Assembly: GCA_016432585.1 (NCBI GenBank)
Contig: CP066696.1
Location: 886,113 to 950,112, forward strand
Length of the DNA stretch: 64,000 nt
Source: Candidatus Saccharibacteria bacterium
GTDB taxonomy: Bacteria > Patescibacteriota > Saccharimonadia > Saccharimonadales > Saccharimonadaceae
Reading direction: 5' to 3'
The position numbers were made by a program, and so were the translations under genes. Below, in pieces: positions 24,310-30,747 of the stretch. Position 1 is the stretch's first letter, and each line of letters opens with the position of its first letter. The notes below the pieces were generated by a model. That model was not told the DNA's origin. It did not search any database and saw nothing but the letters and a program-made list of their open reading frames with translations.

Positions 24310-24338
24310 ATTGTAGATAAAAAAATTAGCACTTGCAA
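24310..24338 (-). promoter_or_regulatory. groES promoter
   Basis: On the minus strand TTGCAA (24333-24338), 17 bp, TACAAT (24310-24315). The -35 hexamer lies inside the CIRCE element, so HrcA binding would block RNA polymerase directly. Confidence 0.85.
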
Positions 24339-24352
24339 GGTGCGAGTGCTAA
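24326..24352. promoter_or_regulatory. CIRCE element (HrcA operator)
   Basis: TTAGCACTT, 9 bp, GAGTGCTAA. This matches the CIRCE consensus TTAGCACTC-N9-GAGTGCTAA with one mismatch. Repression by HrcA, relieved on heat shock, is known for this site; hrcA is not in the window. Confidence 0.95.
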
Positions 24353-24369
24353 TTTTGTCAATTTTACAA

Positions 24370-24807
24370 TTACGCTAGTTGGGTTAATTCACCTTTTGCT
24401 GCAGCCGGCACAAAGTTGCCCGCCTGCACAAGTTCGCGAATCTGCTTTAATCCGCTCTCCATTTCGATACGGTGTCCTTCATCTTGGTAAAGCTCGATCA
24501 CTGTTACGTGATCTTTTTCATCAAAACCCACAACCGCCGCGCCAGAAAGACCAGCGCTCAAAATATAAGATTTTGCCGCTTCGCCATCGCCGGTACCACC
24601 GTCAACAACATTGCGACCCTGAAGACGTAACCCCTCAATCACGGCCCGTGCCGTGTCACCACCCGCAGGCACGTACATTACCGCCACGTCGCCATCGGTT
24701 GGTAGCCAGTCTGCAAGCGCCTTGCCAACGTTCCAAGCACACTCAAGCGTCAGCCCTTCTTGCTCGGTGCCCCTAATATCATACGCGCTAATCAGTTCTT
24801 CGCTCAT
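24370..24807 (-). CDS. Isolated phosphohexomutase domain I, probably non-catalytic
   Basis: 145 residues matching only the first domain of the alpha-D-phosphohexomutase family (PMM/PGM): SAYDIRGT near the N-terminus, then AWNVGKALADWL and GDTARAVIEGL. The place of the phosphoserine loop (TASHNP) reads GAAVVGFDEKDHVTVIELY, so the catalytic Ser is absent, and domains II-IV are missing. It has a promoter (TACAAT 8 nt before ATG), so it is expressed rather than a random remnant. It could be a regulatory or binding pseudoenzyme. Confidence 0.7.
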   Translation of the reverse strand: MSEELISAYDIRGTEQEGLTLECAWNVGKALADWLPTDGDVAVMYVPAGGDTARAVIEGLRLQGRNVVDGGTGDGEAAKSYILSAGLSGAAVVGFDEKDHVTVIELYQDEGHRIEMESGLKQIRELVQAGNFVPAAAKGELTQLA

Positions 24808-24906
24808 TACCCTCTATTGTAGCATTTCAGAAGATAACGCATAGCCCTTTTTTACATTGCTATACACCGGCGGCAATCTACTAGGGGCTCGCCCGTCCTA
24901 TAAAAA

Positions 24907-24935
24907 CTGACATCTTTGCAATTATTCAGTACAAT
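24907..24935 (+). promoter_or_regulatory. Leaderless-type promoter of femAB-1
   Basis: CTGACA (24907-24912), 17 bp, TACAAT (24930-24935), with only 8 nt to the ATG at 24944 and no Shine-Dalgarno. This is the clearest example in the window of the leaderless geometry. Confidence 0.75.
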
Positions 24936-24943
24936 ACCTATAC

Positions 24944-25984
24944 ATGGCTATTCGATTCGCAACACAGACAGAAATAGAAAAATGGAATGAGCTTATTCTC
25001 GCTAACCCCGATGGCGGAAACCTTTTTCAGGGATATGAATTTTCCCAGCAAAAAAAGATGGGGGGCTGGCGACCCCGCTTTATCATGGCGGACAACCTAG
25101 CCATCACCGTACTAGAAAAGTCGGTGCCGCTCCTTGGAAAACTTTGGTACGCCTCAAAAGGGCCGGGTATTACCTCTATTAAGGCGCTCGATAATCTTCT
25201 GCCGGATCTGACCACATTTGCACGTACACAAGGTGTTTTTGCCGTAAAAATCGAACCAGAATTACTTAAAAAAGACGAAACCCTTGCCGACCTTATGAAA
25301 CTGGGCCTTGTCCGCGTGCGGCCAATCCAACCGAATTTCTCAACCATCACACTCGATCTTTCACACGACCTAGACACGATCATGAGCAACCTAAACCAAA
25401 AGGGACGTCACGCGATTCGCCGAGCCGAGCGCGACGGCGTTACAACCAAGCGTGTCAAAACAACAGATGAAAACTGTCGTATCATGTACGACTTACTTGC
25501 CGAAACAGCCGCTGGATCATTTAGTATTCGTGGTTATAATTACTACAAAGCGTTCTGGCAACACTACAGCGATGCCGGCCTGGGGCAACTGTTTTTCGCC
25601 TACGTCGAGGGCAAGGTTGTTGCGGCGGCATTTGCTATTGCCTACGGCAAAAAAGGCACCTACAAAGACGGCGCCTCCGTTCGCGAGCGCACCGTCTACG
25701 GCGCAAGCCACCTGCTACAGTGGACGGTTATTACATGGATGAAAGAAAAAGGCGTTACCCGCCACGACCTCTGCGGCGCGCCACCTTCTGATCAAATCAA
25801 GAACCCTGATCACCCACATTACGGTATCGGTCGGTTTAAAACCAGCTTCAACAAAGAGGTAACCGACTACGTGGGCGCCTATGATATCGTCGTCAATCAA
25901 CCGCACTATAGCCTATGGAAAAAGCTGGGAGAACGCGTTGTTATGCGCATTCATCGCCAGCTTCACCGTGAATCGTACTATTAG
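24944..25984 (+). CDS. FemAB-family peptidoglycan bridge aminoacyltransferase 1
   Basis: 346 residues with two GNAT-like domains. Family features include QGYEFSQQKKMGGWRP near residue 30, KGRHAIRRAERDGV (about 150-165) and the C-terminal SDQIKNPDHPHYGIGRFKTSFN block. Such enzymes transfer amino acids from aminoacyl-tRNA to lipid II to build the cross-bridge. It overlaps convergent murE by 4 nt and a second family member is at 29605. Confidence 0.9.
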   Translation: MAIRFATQTEIEKWNELILANPDGGNLFQGYEFSQQKKMGGWRPRFIMADNLAITVLEKSVPLLGKLWYASKGPGITSIKALDNLLPDLTTFARTQGVFAVKIEPELLKKDETLADLMKLGLVRVRPIQPNFSTITLDLSHDLDTIMSNLNQKGRHAIRRAERDGVTTKRVKTTDENCRIMYDLLAETAAGSFSIRGYNYYKAFWQHYSDAGLGQLFFAYVEGKVVAAAFAIAYGKKGTYKDGASVRERTVYGASHLLQWTVITWMKEKGVTRHDLCGAPPSDQIKNPDHPHYGIGRFKTSFNKEVTDYVGAYDIVVNQPHYSLWKKLGERVVMRIHRQLHRESYY

Positions 25985-27270
25985 CCTTTTGTCAGAATCT
26001 GCCGAACGACATCGCCGTCGTTCCATGGCAGTTTTTCACCGTTTATAATACGGTATTGCTCGTGCCCCATGCCCGTAATGAGGATCGTGTCATCTTTCGT
26101 TGCGATCGATAACGCCTTTTCGATTGCCTTGCGGCGGTCTGGCACTTCGGTCATTTTAGCGTTACCCTTCGCTTTCTCGATACCATCGCGCACTTGGTCG
26201 CGAATTGCCTGCGGGTCTTCGTTGTAACATTCCTCGTCTGTCAGAATAATTCTATCCGCCAAACGCGCTGCAATTCCCCCCATAATCGGGCGCTTTCCTT
26301 TGTCGCGGTCGCCTGTTGCACCAAACACTAAAATAACTCGGTTTTTGGTGACGGATTTTGCCGCTTCGAGTAACTTTTCAAGCGCATCTGGCGTGTGTGC
26401 GTAATCTACAATAACATCGTAGCCTTTACCTTCGACAACTCTCTCGAAGCGCCCAGGAACGCCTTCTAGATTCGCCACGCCCTCTACGATATCACGCAGT
26501 TTCATACCCAGTAAGTACGCCGTTGCTGCCGCAGCAGTCATGTTTGACACATTGTATTTACCAGGAAGCGCCGTCGCCAGCTCTAGCTTGGTTTGGTGAT
26601 CAATCACCACCGTCGCTTCGCTTCCCTTTTTGTACAATTTAATGTGCTCGATCTTTGCCTCGGCATCGGCGTGCTCACCGTAGGTTATTTTTTGAGCGCC
26701 CGCCTGGAACTTGTCAAAATATTCAAACCATTCGTCGTCGCGGTTAAGCACAATAAACTTTGGCTCACCCGCAAATAGCTTCGACTTCGCTTCGGCATAT
26801 AACTCCATCGTTTTGTGATAGTCCAAATGATCCTGTGTGAGATTTGTCATTACAGCTACCTCTATCGGTACGGTGGCTAGCTTGTGTTGCTGCAACGCGT
26901 GGCTTGTAATTTCTAGCACCACATAATCAACATGCGCTTTTTTTGCATCACGAAAGAACTCCTGCATACGCTGCGTTGTCCCTACTGTTGCATTGAGGTC
27001 GTTGATTTGACGCTTACCCGCAACCTCTATGAGTGCCGTACTGAACATGGCCGTTTTAAGCCCTGCTTCTTTAAGAATTTCGTTGATGTAATTGACGGTT
27101 GTCGTTTTGCCATTCGTACCTGTCACTGCAATAACCCGCAGGTTTTTAGCCGGATTACCATACCTGGCGCTCACCAACTTTACGCGAGACCTGCGATACG
27201 CCTCTTCTAAATTATGAACCGCCCCACTTGGCAGCGCTTTTCGTATCCCATTCACCAACTTCTGCTTCAT
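25981..27270 (-). CDS. murE: MurE-like UDP-MurNAc tripeptide synthetase, short form
   Basis: 429 residues. The Mur ligase central domain has VTGTNGKTTTVNYI (P-loop about 50-58), NLTQDHLDYH and the C-terminal domain has GATGDRDKGKRP and MGHEQYRI. The usual N-terminal UDP-binding domain is reduced by roughly 60 residues, and the DNPR motif that selects meso-diaminopimelate reads EECY. The amino acid added therefore cannot be read from motif; a different substrate is likely. TAAAAT is 6 nt from ATG (leaderless). Convergent with femAB-1. Confidence 0.88.
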   Translation of the reverse strand: MKQKLVNGIRKALPSGAVHNLEEAYRRSRVKLVSARYGNPAKNLRVIAVTGTNGKTTTVNYINEILKEAGLKTAMFSTALIEVAGKRQINDLNATVGTTQRMQEFFRDAKKAHVDYVVLEITSHALQQHKLATVPIEVAVMTNLTQDHLDYHKTMELYAEAKSKLFAGEPKFIVLNRDDEWFEYFDKFQAGAQKITYGEHADAEAKIEHIKLYKKGSEATVVIDHQTKLELATALPGKYNVSNMTAAAATAYLLGMKLRDIVEGVANLEGVPGRFERVVEGKGYDVIVDYAHTPDALEKLLEAAKSVTKNRVILVFGATGDRDKGKRPIMGGIAARLADRIILTDEECYNEDPQAIRDQVRDGIEKAKGNAKMTEVPDRRKAIEKALSIATKDDTILITGMGHEQYRIINGEKLPWNDGDVVRQILTKG

Positions 27271-27411
27271 GCTTATATTTTAGCACTTCACACCAACCTG
27301 GGCGTTACAAAGTTTCACATACTATACAACGATATATAATTGTATTTTGTGCAATATTTGCGTATTATAAGTATCGATAATCCGTGCTCTAGCATAAAAT
27401 GTTATTATCTT

Positions 27412-27981
27412 ATGAATATGAATAACCTCCTATTAACCCGCGAACAAGCTACCGACGCACTAAATAGCGGCAAAATTGGCATCATGCCCACCGATACGGT
27501 CTATGGCCTTGTTGCTCGTGCAGATAACGAGCAAGCCGTTGCGCGCGCCTACGCTTTAAAAGACCGCGAGCGAAAGCCTGGAACACTTATCGCAGCCTCG
27601 ATTGAACAGCTCGTGGATCTTGGCGTACCTCAAGAGGAAATCGCTAAAGTAGCAAAGTGGTGGCCAAACCCCTTAAGCGCCGTCCTGGTAATGAACGGGC
27701 GAGAATACCTTCATCAAGGAGTTGGCGATATTGCAATGCGTGTCGTGTCCGACCCCGCAATCATAGAAATTCTCAACAACACTGGACCTCTCATTACCTC
27801 AAGTGCCAACTTGCCTGGCCAACCGGGTGCCACTTCCCTGGCCGAAGCATATGCATACTTTGGGCATGCAGTCGATTTTTACGTTGACGGCGGCACCATT
27901 GCCTCGACGCAACCTTCTACAATCGTAAAGCCCGTTGGCGACGAAATCGTCGTCTTGCGCCAAGGCGATATTACCTTATAA
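27412..27981 (+). CDS. tsaC: Threonylcarbamoyl-AMP synthase (Sua5/YrdC)
   Basis: Makes L-threonylcarbamoyl-AMP for t6A37 of ANN-decoding tRNAs. 189 residues from ATG 27412 (27418 is an alternative start two codons later). Motifs: PTDTVYGLVARA, KDRERKPG, VGDIAMRVVSDP, SSANLPGQPG, QPSTIVK. The hexamers near the start (TAAAAT, TATTAT) leave no room for a Shine-Dalgarno. tsaD lies 0.5 kb downstream. It overlaps the convergent Nudix gene by 6 nt. Confidence 0.93.
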   Translation: MNMNNLLLTREQATDALNSGKIGIMPTDTVYGLVARADNEQAVARAYALKDRERKPGTLIAASIEQLVDLGVPQEEIAKVAKWWPNPLSAVLVMNGREYLHQGVGDIAMRVVSDPAIIEILNNTGPLITSSANLPGQPGATSLAEAYAYFGHAVDFYVDGGTIASTQPSTIVKPVGDEIVVLRQGDITL

Positions 27982-28452
27982 GCGACCAATCTTAGGAATC
28001 GCAAATGGCTCGTTAAGGTACTTTTTATAAAGATTTATACTTTCCTCGTGATCAAACGCGATCTCATCAGATGGAGGTAAAGCATTCAAGTTGAACCACC
28101 GCACTTCATCACTTTCCCAGTCCTTTTCGCCGGTTTTCTCCACAGCCTCGGCCATATAAATAAAGTCAATATTCTGCCTGTCTTCATGAGGCCGGTTTGG
28201 ATTGTCGTTTACCCTAAGTAGCATAAGATCGCGAATCACCCAGCCAGATTCCTCCATTGTCTCTCGAATACCAGCCTCTTCAGTCGTTTCGTCGCGATCG
28301 ACATACCCGCCTACAAAACACCACTTGCCCGCCTCAAGCAACCCTTGGGCTCGTTTTGCAAGAAGGATTTCTCCGTTTTTTACCACAATACACCCCACTG
28401 TTGCATGGCGCATGCTATTTTGACTTCCGTTTTCGAACGTACATGTAATCAT
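27976..28452 (-). CDS. Nudix hydrolase
   Basis: 158 residues. The complete Nudix box is present: GGYVDRDETTEEAGIRETMEESGW fits G-x5-E-x7-RE-U-x-EE-x-G-U. The N-terminal ATVGCIVVKNGEILLAKRA and LEAGKWCFVGG are typical of sugar-nucleotide or housecleaning enzymes; a short Cys-containing strand (MITCTFENGSQ) precedes them. The substrate is unknown. TATAAT is 6 nt from the ATG. Confidence 0.92.
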   Translation of the reverse strand: MITCTFENGSQNSMRHATVGCIVVKNGEILLAKRAQGLLEAGKWCFVGGYVDRDETTEEAGIRETMEESGWVIRDLMLLRVNDNPNRPHEDRQNIDFIYMAEAVEKTGEKDWESDEVRWFNLNALPPSDEIAFDHEESINLYKKYLNEPFAIPKIGRL

Positions 28453-28479
28453 GCCGTCATTATACGCCGCGCGCGCCGC

Positions 28480-28508
28480 TTTACTTCAAGTTATCCACAG
28501 ATTATACT
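28480..28508 (+). promoter_or_regulatory. tsaD promoter with embedded DnaA box
   Basis: TTTACT (28480-28485), 17 bp, TATACT (28503-28508), 7 nt from the tsaD ATG. A perfect DnaA box, TTATCCACA (28491-28499), occupies the spacer, so DnaA could control tsaD. It is a single box. Confidence 0.6.
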
Positions 28509-28515
28509 GATAGGA

Positions 28516-29565
28516 ATGAAAATTTTGGGAATTGAAAGCAGTTGCGATGAAACAGCCGCCGCTATCGTAGAAGATGGCCGCGTTCTTCTTAGCAATGTCG
28601 TCAACTCCCAGATAGATATTCACACTCATTACGGGGGTGTCGTTCCCGAGGTTGCCGCCCGCAGCCATATCGAGGTTATCAATCCGGTCATCAACCAAGC
28701 GCTCTCTGATGCTCAGCTTACGTGGGATGATATCGATGCCATTGCCGTTACCTATGCACCAGGATTGATCGGCTCGCTTTTAGTTGGGACGCTTGCCGCG
28801 CGCACACTAGCAGTGCTAAAAAACAAACCCCTCTACCCCATTCATCATGTGGAAGCGCACGTCTACGCAAACTTTCTTAACAAAACAGCACCTGAATTTC
28901 CTATGCTCGCCCTTATTGTTAGCGGCGGCCATTCACAGCTCGTTCTTTTTCAAGATCATGGAAATTATGAACTTCTTGGTCAGACTCAGGATGACGCTGT
29001 AGGAGAAGCATTCGATAAGGTTGCAAAAATTATCGGCCTCCCTTACCCTGGTGGCCCTTCAATTGCCAAGGCGGCGGCAAACGGGGACCCTTACAAGTAC
29101 AGGCTGCCAAAAGCACGAATGCAAAACCCGTACGACTTTAGCTTTTCAGGCCTTAAAACAGCCGTTCTAAGGGCCGTACAGCATGAAGTGGGTGTCGACT
29201 TTACTTTTCCTTCGCACGAGCTCTCAGCGCGTTTAAATGACGCTCAGCGTGCAGATTTTGCCGCTAGCTTCCAGCGAATCGCCGTCGAAACGCTCGTCGA
29301 CAAAGCCGAGCAGGCATTCAAGGACTACGCGCCTAAATCTGTTGTTATTGCCGGAGGTGTTGCAGCAAATCAGGAACTTCGTCGTCAGTTGTCGGAACGA
29401 CTTCCCCTCGCTATCGAGTACGCACCTATGAACCTCTGTACCGACAACGCAGCCATGATCGCAACACTCGGCTATTACTACGCGCAAAAAGTTCAATCGG
29501 TCGACCCTTTCAATCTTGAGGTCATTCCTAGTATCTCTATGACAAAAACCGCCTGGGCTAAATAG
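28516..29565 (+). CDS. tsaD: tRNA N6-adenosine threonylcarbamoyltransferase
   Basis: Transfers the threonylcarbamoyl group to A37 of tRNA. 349 residues. Begins MKILGIESSCDETAAAI; metal ligands in HHVEAHVYAN; ATP motifs SGGHSQLVL and VIAGGVAANQELR; catalytic-site LCTDNAAMIA. A 57-residue upstream extension is rejected because it crosses the promoter and the Nudix start. Works with TsaC at 27412; TsaB and TsaE are not in the window. Confidence 0.97.
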   Translation: MKILGIESSCDETAAAIVEDGRVLLSNVVNSQIDIHTHYGGVVPEVAARSHIEVINPVINQALSDAQLTWDDIDAIAVTYAPGLIGSLLVGTLAARTLAVLKNKPLYPIHHVEAHVYANFLNKTAPEFPMLALIVSGGHSQLVLFQDHGNYELLGQTQDDAVGEAFDKVAKIIGLPYPGGPSIAKAAANGDPYKYRLPKARMQNPYDFSFSGLKTAVLRAVQHEVGVDFTFPSHELSARLNDAQRADFAASFQRIAVETLVDKAEQAFKDYAPKSVVIAGGVAANQELRRQLSERLPLAIEYAPMNLCTDNAAMIATLGYYYAQKVQSVDPFNLEVIPSISMTKTAWAK

Positions 29566-29588
29566 CAACAGACGGCCTTGATTTGAAT

Positions 29589-29617
29589 AATCGTTGTGTT
29601 AATATCAACGATTTTTT
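29589..29617 (+). terminator. tsaD terminator
   Basis: AATCGTTG, 9-nt loop, CAACGATT, TTTT. It overlaps the last codons of the convergent femAB-2. Confidence 0.85.
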
Positions 29618-30582
29618 ATTTTCTGGAGAATCTTTTTTGCAGCTGGGAGCGCTTTCACCCATACCCCATACAGTGGTGAAAGTGGCTTGTCGTACGTTCC
29701 CGCAAGCATGTCCTCGTGCGAAGCAAAGCCCTGCTTAAATGTACTCACTCCATCATTTAATAGGCCGTTAAAGTCGTAACGGGATATTCCCCACTTCTTC
29801 ATCGTGCGGATAACCTGCCATTTTAGTGCGTAGTTCGCCCGCAGGCGCTGCCCCTCATCGTTCATGCCACCATATAGTTCAAACGCAGTCTCCTGGCTGA
29901 TTGCCAGCCATAAAAATGCGATTGGCTTGCCACCAGCAAATGCCGCGAACACCGGCGAATGCTCGCCCAGATTATCAAAAATATCGTAATAGTACGCGTC
30001 GGCATGAATACCAAACCCAGCTCGTTGCGCCGTCTCTTTATATATTGCCAGGCAGCCATCAAGCTCTTCCCTGCCCTTCACTTGCCGAATCTCTATCGCC
30101 TCGTTACCAGATTTACGAATATACTGTCGCGTTTTCTTTGTCATGTCCGCCATTAACACCTCTTCGGTGTTCGTAAGATTAAGGATAAGAGTTCGAGGAA
30201 TAAGAATGGTATTGGCCGACTGTCTCCATCCATCTACCTCTGGAAAAGCCTCCCAATCGGGCTCGGCGCTTATTGCCACAGCACCATGAACACTTTTAGC
30301 GTGCTCTGCGAGCGCACGCATAGTCACTACCCTATCCTTTTCGCTCGCTACCGGACCTCGTGGAACATACACCAGTGCTTTAAACGGTGTTGGTAGCTTG
30401 CGGATCAGTAGTTGCGCGGCACCGACGATTTCTTCGCCCGATTTTACAAAGACACGCTCCACCCTCCAGTTATGAGCAGCCTTCGTCTCCCCCCAGCCCC
30501 AAAGCTGCAAAGGGTGCCCTCCCCTGCTAAGAATTTCATCGTCCCAAACCGATTGCGAATTGCACGTTTCTACCGTAGTCAT
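29605..30582 (-). CDS. FemAB-family peptidoglycan bridge aminoacyltransferase 2
   Basis: 325 residues, paralogous in architecture to the protein at 24944. Features: QLWGWGETKAAHNWRVERVFV, KKTRQYIRKSGNEAIEIR, and FAAFAGGKPIAFLWL with a C-terminal ISRYDFNGL block. Two such enzymes often add successive residues of an interpeptide bridge. TATAAT is 7 nt before the ATG with no SD, and it is divergent from valS. Confidence 0.9.
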   Translation of the reverse strand: MTTVETCNSQSVWDDEILSRGGHPLQLWGWGETKAAHNWRVERVFVKSGEEIVGAAQLLIRKLPTPFKALVYVPRGPVASEKDRVVTMRALAEHAKSVHGAVAISAEPDWEAFPEVDGWRQSANTILIPRTLILNLTNTEEVLMADMTKKTRQYIRKSGNEAIEIRQVKGREELDGCLAIYKETAQRAGFGIHADAYYYDIFDNLGEHSPVFAAFAGGKPIAFLWLAISQETAFELYGGMNDEGQRLRANYALKWQVIRTMKKWGISRYDFNGLLNDGVSTFKQGFASHEDMLAGTYDKPLSPLYGVWVKALPAAKKILQKIKNR

Positions 30583-30613
30583 ATCCTTGATTATACACTG
30601 CCTGGGATTGTGC

Positions 30614-30747
30614 TATAATAAAAGTCGAAACAAACACGTGAAACACAAGGAGAGGAGCATGAGGCTACGTTTTCGTATGAAAACGCCGTGTTGCTTGTGC
30701 ACTCAATTTTTCACGTGTAAACACTAACTAAGAGAGTCGTCACCCCT
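30614..30747 (+). promoter_or_regulatory. valS promoter and nested-hairpin leader
   Basis: TATAAT (30614-30619) starts a leader of about 120 nt. It folds into three nested stems: outer ACACGTGAAA (30634-30643) with TTTCACGTGT (30709-30718); middle CACAAG (30644-30649) with CTTGTG (30694-30699); inner CGTTTTC-GTAT-GAAAACG (30668-30685). A strong GGAGAGGAG and a 22-codon ORF lie within. valS itself has only a weak ribosome-binding site. No T-box sequence (TGGNACCGCG) is present. Probably a translation or attenuation switch of a new type. Confidence 0.7.
30659..30727 (+). CDS. Cys-rich upstream ORF in the valS leader, 22 aa
   Basis: Begins MRLRFRMKTP and continues CCLCTQFFTCKH, with four Cys. 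An ideal GGAGAGGAG precedes the ATG. It ends 20 nt before valS and spans most of the nested hairpin, so ribosome movement through it would open the structure. It has no Val codons, which argues against classical Val attenuation. It could respond to Cys or Arg supply, or simply couple translation to valS. Confidence 0.5.
   Translation: MRLRFRMKTPCCLCTQFFTCKH

Noticed and set aside
30614-30747. T-box riboswitch upstream of valS
   Set aside because: No TGGNACCGCG antiterminator bulge and no terminator hairpin with T-tract before valS.
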